From contig NZ_LUFH02000005.1 of assembly GCF_001586785.1 (NCBI RefSeq), positions 1 through 64,000 of the forward strand: a DNA stretch of 64,000 nucleotides, written 5' to 3'. The translations under genes were made by a program, and so were the position numbers. The notes under the pieces are model-generated. The model saw nothing but the letters and a program-made list of their open reading frames with translations. It did not search any database and had not been told where the DNA came from. The DNA is from Sphaerospermopsis aphanizomenoides BCCUSP55 (GTDB lineage: Bacteria; Cyanobacteriota; Cyanobacteriia; Cyanobacteriales; Nostocaceae). Below are positions 34,408 to 43,845 of the stretch, in pieces. The stretch's first letter is position 1. Each line of letters begins with the position of its first letter.

Positions 34408-35103
34408 TCAAATTGGCAACCGATTAATATCTTTATTACAGCCAATAACTACCATTGCGGAACCCTTTTCTAAACGTTTGTTAGAGTCAGGATTAATCTT
34501 AAATTTACCATCCTGACTTACTGCCAATAAATTTAAACCATAACGATTTCTCAGTTGAATTTCTGCAACAGTTTTACCATGAAATTCATCAGGAACAATT
34601 ACTTCAACAATACTGTTATCTGGATCGAGGTCAAATCGATCTAAAATTGATGGTTTAGTTAGTGTTCTTGCTAAAGCACAACCAGCTTCATATTCTGGAA
34701 AAACAACATGATCTGCTCCCACTCTTTTTAACAGCTTGCGGTGAACTTCACTAGAAGCTTTAGCAACTACATGAGGTACACCAGCTTCTTTAACGTTGAG
34801 AGTAGTGATAATACTTTCTTGAATATAGTTACCAATAGCCACAATTACGGTATCAAATTCAAAAATACCAGCTTCTTTGAGTGCCGCAGGTTCAGTTGAA
34901 TCTAATTGTACTGCATGACTGACAATTTCCTCCGTTAATGCTTCCGCAACCAGCTTTTCATCAACGTCAGTTGCTAAAACTTGATAACCTAAATTGTGCA
35001 ATGTAGAACATACAGAACGGCCAAACCGACCTAACCCAATTACAGCAAATTGTTGGTTATCTTGGCGTAAACTTTTAAAGAATTTTAATGATGCTAGATT
35101 CAT
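34408..35103 (-). CDS. ktrA: Potassium channel/uptake regulatory subunit (TrkA/KtrA)
   Basis: This 231-aa protein has an N-terminal RCK domain with the nucleotide-binding FAVIGLGRFGRSVCSTL and VLATDVDEKLV, and a C-terminal RCK_C domain (about 150-225). It is the cytosolic ring-forming gating subunit for the KtrB/TrkH channel, controlled by ATP/ADP or NAD(H). The channel gene lies 225 bp upstream on the same strand, so the pair forms a Ktr-type potassium system, used in cyanobacteria for osmotic adaptation. Confidence 0.9.
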   Translation of the reverse strand: MNLASLKFFKSLRQDNQQFAVIGLGRFGRSVCSTLHNLGYQVLATDVDEKLVAEALTEEIVSHAVQLDSTEPAALKEAGIFEFDTVIVAIGNYIQESIITTLNVKEAGVPHVVAKASSEVHRKLLKRVGADHVVFPEYEAGCALARTLTKPSILDRFDLDPDNSIVEVIVPDEFHGKTVAEIQLRNRYGLNLLAVSQDGKFKINPDSNKRLEKGSAMVVIGCNKDINRLPI

Positions 35104-35328
35104 AATTTTGTCAGTTGTTAGAGAATAGGGAATAGGGCATAAATTTTTATATTTTAGATTAGAGTTGGTTAAATATAGCAGGTGACAGGTGACAGGTGAC
35201 AGGTGACAGTGGTAAAAGCCTTTGAGTGTCTAAGTTTTAGTTTTAGTTAATGTCCTAAGCGCCTTGTCTACAGCTATGCAATCCAAAATCCAAAATCTAA
35301 AATCTAAAATCTAAAATTGAATCACTAA

Positions 35329-36663
35329 TTATCCAACCAGTAAATTTTCTTCAGGATAGTGAATTCTGCTAGGACGAGGGTCGCCTAATATAGCTGACAT
35401 TAATAATAAAACACCGACTCGTCCAATGTACATTGTGATAATTAAAATTAGCTTTGCTGCTGGGGAAACGCCAGCGGTTATACCTGTAGATAAACCTACT
35501 GTACCAAATGCTGATACAACCTCAAACAGAATTTGAATAAACTCTAATTTAGGGTCTGTCAGACTAATTAAGATTGTTGCACCTATCACCGTAGCTAGAG
35601 AACCAAAAACTACACCCACAGCTTTCAAAATCAGTGATATTGCTATTTTACGGTCATAGAGTAAAACTTCCTCTTTCCCTTGAAGTATGGTTTTTGTACA
35701 ACTGGTCAGAACTCTCAATGTAGTCGTTTTTATACCTCCTCCTGTACCACCTGGACTGGCACCAATAAACATTAAAGCAATGGTAATAAATAAGCCAGCA
35801 TCCGTCATTTTCCCAATATCAATGGTGTTAAATCCAGCAGTTCTGGGGGTAACAGATTGAAACCAAGCTAATAATAATTGGTCAGAAAAACTAAAATTCC
35901 CAAAGGTTTGAGGATTTCTGATTTCTATACAAAGAAAGGCAACTGTTCCCAACACTAACAATAACAAAGTCGTACTGGTTGCTACTTTAAAATCAAGAGA
36001 AAATACAATGGCATTAGGTTTTTTCAAAAATCTATCACGCAACCAAAGATACATATCTAAAATTACTTGATAACCAATGCCTCCAAAAATAATTAAGCCG
36101 GTGATGGTGAAAACAACTAAACCAGAGGTTTGATAGCCGATTAAATTATCTTTGAATAAACTAAAACCAGCATTATTCCAAGCATTAACACTATGAAATA
36201 TCGCTAACCAAATTCCTTGATTCCAACCATACTCAGGCACAAAAGCCGGCATTAATAAAAAGATTCCCGTGATTTCAAAAATCATGGTTGTAGCTATAAT
36301 TGACCGGATAATTTGCGTACTACCACTCATTCCTGGACGGTCTAAAGCTTGTTGAATTGCTACTTTTTGTCGCAAGTCAAATCTCCGTCCAATCAATAAA
36401 ATCAAAAATGTGGTAGTTGTCATATATCCTAAACCACCAATTTGAGCCAATAGTGTGATAAACAATTGACCCCAAAAGGAAAAAAAAGTACCAGGATCAA
36501 CTACTGATAACCCAGTCACACAAACTGCGGAAGTTGAAGTAAAAAGTGCTACAATGGGGTCATTCCACATACCATTGCTAGTTGAGAAAGGCATCATTAA
36601 AAGGAGAGTTCCTAGCAGGATGACAGCCAAAAATCCCAAGCAGATACTCCGAGCAACAGTCAT
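35329..36663 (-). CDS. ktrB: TrkH/KtrB-family potassium channel subunit
   Basis: This 444-aa membrane protein has about ten helices including four pore loops with selectivity-filter glycines, for example SAVCVTGLSVVD, NAGFSLF, TPRTAGFNTID and AFGTVGLSTG. It carries K+ (with Na+ coupling in Ktr systems) into the cell together with the RCK subunit downstream. The length is typical of KtrB rather than the longer TrkH. The ATG is followed by a long hydrophobic N-terminal helix. Confidence 0.9.
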   Translation of the reverse strand: MTVARSICLGFLAVILLGTLLLMMPFSTSNGMWNDPIVALFTSTSAVCVTGLSVVDPGTFFSFWGQLFITLLAQIGGLGYMTTTTFLILLIGRRFDLRQKVAIQQALDRPGMSGSTQIIRSIIATTMIFEITGIFLLMPAFVPEYGWNQGIWLAIFHSVNAWNNAGFSLFKDNLIGYQTSGLVVFTITGLIIFGGIGYQVILDMYLWLRDRFLKKPNAIVFSLDFKVATSTTLLLLVLGTVAFLCIEIRNPQTFGNFSFSDQLLLAWFQSVTPRTAGFNTIDIGKMTDAGLFITIALMFIGASPGGTGGGIKTTTLRVLTSCTKTILQGKEEVLLYDRKIAISLILKAVGVVFGSLATVIGATILISLTDPKLEFIQILFEVVSAFGTVGLSTGITAGVSPAAKLILIITMYIGRVGVLLLMSAILGDPRPSRIHYPEENLLVG

Positions 36664-36790
36664 AAGTAATTTACAAATCTTCCTCTGGAAGAAAAATTGC
36701 CTGATCTAATTAATTACACAGATGGTAGCCTAACAATATATTTTTTTACTGGGCTTTTTTATTGGGCTTGGTCTTCATCTGGATAGATTC

Positions 36791-37633
36791 ATGAGTACAA
36801 CACTTTATCAACAAATTCAACAATTTTACGATGCTTCCTCTGATCTGTGGGAACAGATTTGGGGAGAACATATGCACCACGGCTACTACGGTGCAGATGG
36901 TAAGCAGCAAAAAGACCGTCGTCAAGCGCAAATTGATTTAATTGAAGAACTGCTGAACTGGTCAGGTGTCAAGGATGCAGACAATATCCTTGATGTAGGT
37001 TGTGGTATTGGTGGCAGTTCTTTATACCTGGCTGAAAAGTTTAATGCTCAGTCAACGGGGATTACACTTAGTCCTGTACAAGCTGCTAGAGCGACTCAAA
37101 GAGCTTTGGAGGCTAATTTAGGTGAAAGAAGTCATTTTCTGGTGGCTAATGCTCAAGAAATGCCTTTTGCTGATGATTCTTTTGACCTGGTGTGGTCACT
37201 AGAAAGCGGTGAACATATGCCAGATAAAACTCAGTTTTTACAAGAGTGTTATCGAGTGTTAAAGCCCGGTGGTACTTTGATTATGGTGACATGGTGTCAT
37301 AGACCTACGAATATTTCACCATTAACAGCGGATGAACAAAAGCATTTGCAGGATATCTATCGGGTTTATTGTTTACCTTATGTGATTTCTTTGCCAGAGT
37401 ATGAGGCGATCGCACATCAATTACCATTAAACCACATTCGCACCGCTGATTGGTCAACGGCTGTTGCTCCTTTTTGGAATGTGGTTATTGACTCGGCTTT
37501 TACTCCCCAAGCATTTTTTGGGTTACTGTTTTCTGGTTGGAGTACAATTCAAGGGGCGCTTTCTTTGGGGCTGATGCGTCGGGGTTATGAACGGGGTTTA
37601 ATTCGGTTTGGCTTGTTGTGTGGGAAGAAATAA
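36791..37633 (+). CDS. gamma-Tocopherol C-methyltransferase-like enzyme
   Basis: This 280-aa SAM-dependent methyltransferase has the motif I ILDVGCGIGGSSLYLA, the acidic loop and LKPGGTLIMVTWCHRP. The N-terminal WGEHMHHGYY is shared with gamma-tocopherol methyltransferases. These convert gamma- to alpha-tocopherol. The homogentisate phytyltransferase gene follows 137 bp later on the same strand, which makes a tocopherol role likely. Other members of this subgroup methylate different small substrates, so the exact reaction is not fully sure. Confidence 0.8.
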   Translation: MSTTLYQQIQQFYDASSDLWEQIWGEHMHHGYYGADGKQQKDRRQAQIDLIEELLNWSGVKDADNILDVGCGIGGSSLYLAEKFNAQSTGITLSPVQAARATQRALEANLGERSHFLVANAQEMPFADDSFDLVWSLESGEHMPDKTQFLQECYRVLKPGGTLIMVTWCHRPTNISPLTADEQKHLQDIYRVYCLPYVISLPEYEAIAHQLPLNHIRTADWSTAVAPFWNVVIDSAFTPQAFFGLLFSGWSTIQGALSLGLMRRGYERGLIRFGLLCGKK

Positions 37634-37770
37634 TTGATAATTGACAATTGATAATTGATAATTGACAATTCATAATTTGTAATTTTCCGAGAGTTGCTTA
37701 ATGATACAAGCCTTCGGATTTATGCGTGGTATCAATCCAAAATCTAAAATCCAAAATCTAAAATCGAGTA

Positions 37771-38712
37771 ATGAATCAGTTTTTTCAACAAAATTCGCCT
37801 AGTTTTCCAGGAAGTTGGCTGTATGCTTTTTGGAAGTTTTCTCGACCACATACAATTATTGGCACCAGTTTGAGTGTGTTGGGTTTATATTTATTAACCC
37901 TTGGTGTTACATCTACAAGCTTTTCTGTAGTTCATCTTGGGCAAATTTTGGGAACTTGGTTAGCTTGCATATCTGGCAATATTTATATTGTTGGTTTGAA
38001 CCAGTTGGAAGATGTAGAAATTGACAAAATCAATAAGCCTCACTTACCTTTAGCTTCAGGAGAATTTACCAGAGAACAGGGAAATTTAATTGTTATTATT
38101 ACTGGGATTTTAGCTTTAGTTTTAGCTTGGCTAAACAGTCCCTTTTTATTAGGAATGGTAGCCATAAGTTTGTTCATCGGTACTGCTTATTCTTTACCAC
38201 CTGTGCGCTTGAAACAGTTTCCCTTTTGGGCGGCTTTGTGTATTTTTTCAGTACGGGGTACTATTGTTAATTTAGGATTGTTTTTGCATTTTAGTTGGTT
38301 ATTTCAAAGAAGCCAAGGAATACCCGCCGCTGTTTGGGTTTTGACTGTATTTATTTTGGTGTTTACATTTGCCATTGCCATCTTTAAAGATATCCCTGAT
38401 ATGGAAGGCGATAAGCTTTATAATATTACTACTTTGACTCTACAACTAGGTCAAAAAGCAGTATTTAATCTGGCGCTTTGGGTGTTAACTGTTTGCTATG
38501 TGGGCATGATTTTTGTTGGAGTTTTACGGTTAGCAGAAGTTAACTCTATCTTTTTGTTTATCACCCATATCATACCCTTGATTGTGATGTGGATACAAAG
38601 CAGAAAAGTAGACTTACAAGATAAAAATGATCTTGCTCGTTTTTATCAATTTATCTGGAAACTGTTTTTTGTCGAATACTTCATTTTTCCCTTAGCTTGT
38701 ATTTTTGCTTAA
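37771..38712 (+). CDS. hpt: Homogentisate phytyltransferase (UbiA family)
   Basis: This 313-aa membrane prenyltransferase has about nine helices. Aspartate-rich sites are NQLEDVEIDKINKPHLPLASGE (N-x-x-x-D type) and KDIPDMEGDKLY. It joins phytyl diphosphate to homogentisate, the committed step of tocopherol synthesis. The methyltransferase gene upstream supports this over a plastoquinone role. The TPR gene that follows begins 15 bases after the stop codon and may be co-transcribed. Confidence 0.88.
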   Translation: MNQFFQQNSPSFPGSWLYAFWKFSRPHTIIGTSLSVLGLYLLTLGVTSTSFSVVHLGQILGTWLACISGNIYIVGLNQLEDVEIDKINKPHLPLASGEFTREQGNLIVIITGILALVLAWLNSPFLLGMVAISLFIGTAYSLPPVRLKQFPFWAALCIFSVRGTIVNLGLFLHFSWLFQRSQGIPAAVWVLTVFILVFTFAIAIFKDIPDMEGDKLYNITTLTLQLGQKAVFNLALWVLTVCYVGMIFVGVLRLAEVNSIFLFITHIIPLIVMWIQSRKVDLQDKNDLARFYQFIWKLFFVEYFIFPLACIFA

Positions 38713-38727
38713 AATGTACTTAAAATT

Positions 38728-39192
38728 ATGTTAGAAACATCTCCAATAGGTAACGTATTTGCCATTTCTTTAGTATCTGTAAGTCTAGGTTTTCTGATTT
38801 ATTTTGCCTGGAAAACATTAATCACATCCAATTTATTCCAGAAAGGTATTAAGCTGTTTCAAGAGAAAAATTATGCAGGTGCAGAAGCAGCTTTCCGTCA
38901 AGTAATTGCGATTAATTCTACTAATGATGTAGTGCGGTTATTATTGGGAGATATTTTAAGCCATCAAGGCCAAATTGACGAAGCCAAAGAATTATTCAGC
39001 TATGTCATTAACCGCAGTCCTAAAAACGCCGACGCTTACCTAAGATTGGCAAATATTTTATTATTGCAAAACAATCAGGAAGAAGCAATTAAAAATTTAC
39101 AAACATCAAAAGATTTATTCCAAAAACAACGTCAACCTCAAAAAGCAGAAACAATAGATAGAATTCTCAAAGAAATAGGGAACAGGGAATAG
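38728..39192 (+). CDS. Membrane-anchored TPR protein
   Basis: This 154-aa protein has an N-terminal membrane helix (FAISLVSVSLGFLIYFAW) and then about three TPR repeats (NYAGAEAAFRQVIAINS, ADAYLRLANILL). It probably binds other proteins at the membrane. It follows hpt by 15 bases on the same strand. It has no known specific role in tocopherol synthesis. Confidence 0.75.
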   Translation: MLETSPIGNVFAISLVSVSLGFLIYFAWKTLITSNLFQKGIKLFQEKNYAGAEAAFRQVIAINSTNDVVRLLLGDILSHQGQIDEAKELFSYVINRSPKNADAYLRLANILLLQNNQEEAIKNLQTSKDLFQKQRQPQKAETIDRILKEIGNRE

Positions 39193-39232
39193 GGAATAGA
39201 GAAATATTTATCTTTCTTCTTATTTCTTACTT

Positions 39233-39294
39233 CTGATAGCGAAGCGTGGCGTAAGCCATACTCCTGATAGCGAAGCGTGGCGTAAGCCATACTC
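39233..39294. repeat. Two 31-bp direct repeats of a palindromic unit
   Basis: The unit CTGATAGCGAAGCGTGGCGT plus AAGCCATACTC occurs twice in a row, without mismatches. GCGAAGCGTGGCGTAAGCC is the reverse-complement form of the palindromic repeat at 2001 and 25806. Confidence 0.85.
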
Positions 39295-39308
39295 CTTCTT
39301 CTGAACTA

Positions 39309-40019
39309 ATGACTAAAAAAGTTTATCTTGTTGGTGCTGGGCCTGGAGACGTGGCCTATTTAACTGTTAAAGCCTATCGTCTTTTAGCATCTGCTCAAGT
39401 ATTAGTTTATGATGCTTTAGTAGATGCCGAATTGTTAGATTGTGTACCAGCAGATTGTTTAAAATTAGATGTGGGGAAACGTGGTGGTAAACCTAGCACT
39501 CCCCAAGTAGAAATTAACAATTTATTGGTCAGATATTGCCAGGAAGGAAAACAAGTTGTTAGACTTAAATCCGGTGATCCATTTATTTTTGGTCGCTGCA
39601 TTTCTGAAATAGAAGCTTTAAAAGCTGCGGGTTGTGAATTTGAAGTTATCCCAGGAATTTCTTCAGCTTTAGCAGCACCTTTATTAGCAGGAATACCTTT
39701 AACAGATACCGTACTCAGTCGCTGTTTTGCTGTTTTGACAGCACATGAACCAGAGGGTTTAGACTGGGAAGCGTTATCCAGATTAGAAACCTTAGTCATT
39801 TTGATGGGGGGAAAAAATCTAGCGGAGATTGTCCATCAACTGTTACGATATGGGCGTTCTCATTCCACACCTATAGCTATTATTCGTTGGGCAGGAACTC
39901 CGCATCAACAAATCTGGACAGGTGAACTGGGTAATATTTTGTCACAGACTGCGGGTTTATCTCTCTCTCCTGCGGTCATTGTAGTTGGGGAAGTGGTGGG
40001 GTTGCGGAAGTTTTTATAA
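39309..40019 (+). CDS. cobA: Uroporphyrinogen-III C-methyltransferase
   Basis: This 236-aa SUMT-type methylase begins VYLVGAGPGDVAYLTVKAYR, with the P-loop-like GAGPGD and RLKSGDPFIFGR. It adds two methyl groups to uroporphyrinogen III, giving precorrin-2, the branch to siroheme and cobalamin. It lacks the CysG C-terminal domain. The uroporphyrinogen-III synthase gene follows on the same strand, giving substrate and enzyme a common locus. Confidence 0.92.
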   Translation: MTKKVYLVGAGPGDVAYLTVKAYRLLASAQVLVYDALVDAELLDCVPADCLKLDVGKRGGKPSTPQVEINNLLVRYCQEGKQVVRLKSGDPFIFGRCISEIEALKAAGCEFEVIPGISSALAAPLLAGIPLTDTVLSRCFAVLTAHEPEGLDWEALSRLETLVILMGGKNLAEIVHQLLRYGRSHSTPIAIIRWAGTPHQQIWTGELGNILSQTAGLSLSPAVIVVGEVVGLRKFL

Positions 40020-40176
40020 AGTTTTTATAAAAAAATAATATCCGCGACATCTTTGAGAAGTTGCGTATTTTAGGATTTAGCTAATACCACAACTCAGATA
40101 TCACAAATGGGTTAGTATTGGTATATATCATCAAAAATTATAAACTATTATTAATTACTCCTCTAACCATAACATC

Positions 40177-41025
40177 GTGCATAGTCATCTTCCTCTATCC
40201 CCATCTCCTGAAACCTCCTCCTCTCCCCTCGCAGGTAAAACCATTCTCGTTACCCGTTCTGTTGGACAGTCCAGCCAATTTAGCGATCGCCTTGCGGCCG
40301 CAGGTGCTACAGTGATTGAACTACCCGCTTTAGAAATTGTACCCCCTTCGACTTGGAAACCTTTAGATCAAGCAATATCTAATTTATCCACTTTCCACTG
40401 GATAATTCTGACTTCTAGCAACGGTGTAGAATACTTTTTTGAGAGACTTAAGACCAAAGGCAAAGATAAAAGCGTCTTAGCTAATGTCAAGATTGCTGTT
40501 GTAGGTGAGAAAACAGCCAGAACTCTAAAAAAATACAATATCCAGCCAGATTTTATTCCTCCCCACTTTGTTGCTGACTCTTTAGCTATTAACTTTCCTG
40601 AAAGCCTCACAGGTAAAAAGATTTTATTTCCCAGAGTTGAAAGTGGAGGAAGACAAGTTTTAGTTAAAGAATTAACTGACAAAGGTGCAGAAGTCATTGA
40701 AGTTCCTGCTTATGAATCTTGCTGTCCCCAAGCTATTCCCCCAGCAGCAGAAATAGCTTTACGAAATCACACTTTAGATGTCATTACCTTTGCTAGTTCT
40801 AAAACCGTACAATTTTTCTGTCTATTAACAGCAGCTAAATTTCCAGAAGGAATTACACAATATTTAAACCAAACTTGCATTGCGTCCATCGGTCCCCAAA
40901 CTTCCAAAACTTGTTTTGATTTATTCGGTCGAGTTGATATAGAAGCCGAAGAATATACCGTAGACGGTTTACTCAAAGCAATTATTAAATGGGCAAACAG
41001 GGGACAGGTGACAGGTGACAGGTGA
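40177..41025 (+). CDS. hemD: Uroporphyrinogen-III synthase
   Basis: This 282-aa protein has the HemD two-lobe pattern: KTILVTRSVGQSSQFSDRL, WIILTSSNGVEYFF, FPRVESGG and DVITFASSKTVQFF. It closes hydroxymethylbilane into uroporphyrinogen III for heme, chlorophyll, siroheme and cobalamin. The first ~18 residues are Ser/Pro-rich, and the only in-frame start before the domain is the GTG at 40177. A run of (ACAGGTG)n repeats directly overlaps the last codons of the gene. Confidence 0.9.
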   Translation: MHSHLPLSPSPETSSSPLAGKTILVTRSVGQSSQFSDRLAAAGATVIELPALEIVPPSTWKPLDQAISNLSTFHWIILTSSNGVEYFFERLKTKGKDKSVLANVKIAVVGEKTARTLKKYNIQPDFIPPHFVADSLAINFPESLTGKKILFPRVESGGRQVLVKELTDKGAEVIEVPAYESCCPQAIPPAAEIALRNHTLDVITFASSKTVQFFCLLTAAKFPEGITQYLNQTCIASIGPQTSKTCFDLFGRVDIEAEEYTVDGLLKAIIKWANRGQVTGDR

Positions 41026-41056
41026 CAGGTGACAGGTGACAGGTGACAGGTGACAG
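41001..41056. repeat. Short tandem repeat, heptamer ACAGGTG, overlapping a gene end
   Basis: Seven to eight copies of the reverse-complement form of TGTCACC start inside the last codons of hemD (reading ...RGQVTGDR) and continue past its stop. The repeat has become part of the protein C-terminus, so hemD probably ended elsewhere before insertion of the array. Confidence 0.85.
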
Positions 41057-41085
41057 GGAAGAAAGTAACCAGTGACTAATGACTA

Positions 41086-41670
41086 ATGACTAAACGATTA
41101 ATTGGTTTAACTGGAGGTATTGCAACAGGTAAAAGTACAGTGGCTGATTATTTAGCTACTGCTTATAATTTACCTATTTTAGATGCAGATATTTATGCGA
41201 GAGATGCTGTATCTGTAGGCTCTTCTATTCTCGCACAAATTGCCCAACGTTACGGTCAAGAAATTTTACTTGCAGATGCTAATTTAAATCGTGCCAAGTT
41301 GGGAGAAATTATTTTTAATCAACCAGAAGAAAGACATTGGATAGAAAATGTTATTCATCCTTATGTGAGAAATTGTTTTTCTCAAGCGATTAATACATCA
41401 TCTGCAAATACCTTAGTGTTAGTTATTCCGCTATTATTTGAAGTAGGTTTAGAAAATTTAGTTAGTGAAATTTGGGTGGTATCTTGTGCAGCAGAACAGC
41501 AACAGCAAAGATTAATTCAGCGGAATAATTTAACTCATGAACAAGCAGCAGCTAGAATTAAGAGTCAGTTACCAATATCAGAAAAAATTGCCCGTGCTGA
41601 TGTTGTTTTAGATAATTCCTCTAGTTTAGAATCTCTTTTACAACAAGTAGATATGGCGATGAAAAAATAA
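41086..41670 (+). CDS. coaE: Dephospho-CoA kinase
   Basis: This 194-aa P-loop kinase has GLTGGIATGKSTVADYL at the start, LDADIYARD (the substrate Asp) and HPYVRNCF. It phosphorylates the 3'-hydroxyl of dephospho-CoA as the last step of coenzyme A synthesis. The length is normal for the family. The start ATG lies within GACTAATGACTAATGAC repeats, and the in-frame one giving MTKRLIGLTGG is used. Confidence 0.93.
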   Translation: MTKRLIGLTGGIATGKSTVADYLATAYNLPILDADIYARDAVSVGSSILAQIAQRYGQEILLADANLNRAKLGEIIFNQPEERHWIENVIHPYVRNCFSQAINTSSANTLVLVIPLLFEVGLENLVSEIWVVSCAAEQQQQRLIQRNNLTHEQAAARIKSQLPISEKIARADVVLDNSSSLESLLQQVDMAMKK

Positions 41671-41696
41671 TATAGAAATATGATTCAACAAAGGAC

Positions 41697-41803
41697 AATT
41701 AACAATGAACAATTACCTCTCCCTTAAAGTCAGAGGATTGAAAAAGCGAAATTTTTGGCTTTTTTACCCTTGAAAGGAGAGGTTTTAAACCTTGAATTAA
41801 ACA
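41697..41803 (+). repeat. Double-hairpin interspersed repeat, copy 2
   Basis: This runs from CAATTACCTCTCCCTTAAAG through GAGGATTGAAAAAGCG to TTGAAAGGAGAGG and TTTTAAACCTTGAAT. It is the same orientation as copies 3 and 4. It lies between coaE and the convergent tldD gene, with ATTATCAATT short repeats to its right. Confidence 0.7.
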
Positions 41804-41836
41804 ATTATCAATTATCAATTATCAATTATCAATTAT

Positions 41837-43231
41837 TTAACTTTCTCCCCCCACAACTACATCCCGAATACGCAAACTCGGACCACCGCAACCCACAGGT
41901 AAACCGTTTTGTCCACCTTTACCGCATCCACCGGATTCATCCCAGTAAAAATCATCACCTATGGCTTCTATATCTGCGAGGGTTTGGAAAACGTTACCGG
42001 AAAGGGTGACATCTTTTACAGGTTCAGCTATTTTGCCATTTCTAATCATCCAAGCTTCCCCGGCGCTAAATGTGAACATTTCCCCGTTGGTCATCCCCCC
42101 TAACCAGTTACGTGCATATACGCCTTCTTTGATATCTGTGAATAAATCTGCTACTGGTGTCTTACCTCTTTCTATCCAGGTATTTGTCATCCGGACAATG
42201 GGTGAAAAGTGATAATCGAGACAACGGGCATTACCTGTGGGTGCTTCTGCTAATTTGCCCGCAGTTTCACGAGAATGCAAACGTCCGACTAAAACCCCAT
42301 CTTGAATTAATTGCGTAGTTGTCGCAGGTGTGCCTTCATCATCGTAAAAATAACTACCACGATGTCCTTGGGGTGCAGCACCATCAAAAATTTGCAGTTC
42401 CTCTGACCCAAAGCGCCTTCCCAGGGTCATAACTTCCAATAAATCAGGGTTTTCGTAAGCCATGTCTGCTTCGGAAAGATGTCCAAATGCTTCATGCACA
42501 AATAAACCAGTCAGTATCGGATCAATAACTACGGTATAAGTATTGCCTTTAACTGGTGGTAATGATAAGGCTGTCACAGCCCTTTGGGCAGAACTTTGAA
42601 CTTGGGTATCTAAATTTACTAAATCTTCGTAGGCTTTGCGTGAACCAATGGTTTCTCTACCTGTTTGTACGGTGTCGCCATTTCTAGCAGTAGCCGCAAA
42701 GCGCATTTCCATATCTACCCAAGATTGCTCAATCAGAGTTCCTTCCGAAGTGGCAATAATTACTTTTTGGGCGCTGTCACCATAGCGGACTGAGGTGGTA
42801 GTGATACGGGAGTCAACACTTTTTAATAATTCAGTATAGCGATCGCACAATTCTTTTTTCTGTTTGAGGGGAACTGTACGCGGGTCGATACCTATCAGTG
42901 GTAACTCGCAGATGGCTTTGACTGGATCAATGGGTGCAAGTATGGTTTCCTCATCTCCCACAATTCTAGCCGCTGCGATCGCTTCTTCTATTCTTTCTTG
43001 GATAGTAGCTAACTGGTTGAAACTACTTAAGCCCCAGCCACCTTTATAACAAGCGCGAACATGGCCACCGATAGAAATACCTTCGCTGAGAGTTTCTACC
43101 TTGTCACCACGCAACAAGATATCTGTTCCTTCTGCTTCTTCCAAGCGAATCATCAGATAATCTACCCTGGAGGAATAGCGGGAGATCAAATCAGAGAGTA
43201 AATTTTGTACGTCAGCAAGTAATTTAGGCAT
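41837..43231 (-). CDS. tldD: TldD/PmbA-family metalloprotease
   Basis: This 464-aa protein has the HEAFGHLSEAD motif (about 246-256, H-E-x-x-x-H) for zinc binding, with the GRCLDYHFSPI segment downstream. TldD and its partner TldE form a heterodimer that degrades unfolded or modified peptides and processes some peptide natural products. The HExxxH motif places this one as TldD. No tldE is next to it in this window. Confidence 0.9.
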   Translation of the reverse strand: MPKLLADVQNLLSDLISRYSSRVDYLMIRLEEAEGTDILLRGDKVETLSEGISIGGHVRACYKGGWGLSSFNQLATIQERIEEAIAAARIVGDEETILAPIDPVKAICELPLIGIDPRTVPLKQKKELCDRYTELLKSVDSRITTTSVRYGDSAQKVIIATSEGTLIEQSWVDMEMRFAATARNGDTVQTGRETIGSRKAYEDLVNLDTQVQSSAQRAVTALSLPPVKGNTYTVVIDPILTGLFVHEAFGHLSEADMAYENPDLLEVMTLGRRFGSEELQIFDGAAPQGHRGSYFYDDEGTPATTTQLIQDGVLVGRLHSRETAGKLAEAPTGNARCLDYHFSPIVRMTNTWIERGKTPVADLFTDIKEGVYARNWLGGMTNGEMFTFSAGEAWMIRNGKIAEPVKDVTLSGNVFQTLADIEAIGDDFYWDESGGCGKGGQNGLPVGCGGPSLRIRDVVVGGES

Positions 43232-43292
43232 TCTTGTTAGTGATGATCACAAACTGTATTTATTTTGCAACTATTCGGGTTTATTTTCCTAT

Positions 43293-43709
43293 TTATTCAA
43301 AAACATATTTTTCAGCCACTTTCCAATAACGTGAAAATCGCTTTAAGTCAATAAAACCATCATAATCGAAAAACGGTTCTACTTCAAATACTTCTAATTC
43401 TAAAGATTTTTCAATTTGATTACAAATCTCTTCAAACCTGGGACTGGGACTATCGGTAGTCACTACTAAATTAGCATCATTTTCTTTAGCAAATTGAATA
43501 ATTTCTGCTGCCACATTTCCACGACGAATTTCCACAGGTAATTCTAATAAACATTCATAGATAAAAGTCAGGCGTTTTAAACTGAGTTGCCATTCTTCTA
43601 TTAACCCATCATCCCAAACCCAAATAGCCGGAGTGTTGGGATATTCTTTTAAGGCTGGGTTTTGAGGACTTAAACAATCTCCATTAATCCAAATAATTGA
43701 TTTAGTCAT
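43293..43709 (-). CDS. Stand-alone photolyase alpha/beta domain
   Basis: This 138-aa protein aligns by eye with the N-terminal domain of DNA photolyases and cryptochromes: IIWINGDCLSPQNPAL matches the usual V-W-F-R-R-D-L-R-x-x-D-N-P-A-L, and VEIRRGNVAAEIIQFAKEND matches the G-D-P-x-x-x-L-x-x-L-A-x-x-x-x-A element. In normal enzymes this domain holds the antenna pigment. The FAD domain is encoded by the gene just upstream. I infer that the two proteins work together, or are the halves of an ancestral photolyase split and swapped in order. Confidence 0.65.
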   Translation of the reverse strand: MTKSIIWINGDCLSPQNPALKEYPNTPAIWVWDDGLIEEWQLSLKRLTFIYECLLELPVEIRRGNVAAEIIQFAKENDANLVVTTDSPSPRFEEICNQIEKSLELEVFEVEPFFDYDGFIDLKRFSRYWKVAEKYVFE

Positions 43710-43779
43710 TTGAGTATTAGTAATTGATGATTAAAAATTATTCTTCGACTTGTCAACATCTTCATCTGCGTCCATCTGC

Positions 43780-43797
43780 GTCCATCTGCGTTCCATT
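43780..43797. repeat. Tandem CATCTGCGTC 11-bp repeat
   Basis: About three copies of an 11-bp unit (CATCTGCGTCC) lie at 43764-43797 between the two photolyase-domain genes. They may mark the split point. Confidence 0.6.
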
Positions 43798-43845
43798 ATT
43801 ATTGATATTCAAGCTCCTGTAAATCCTGATTCTGAAAATAAATTT

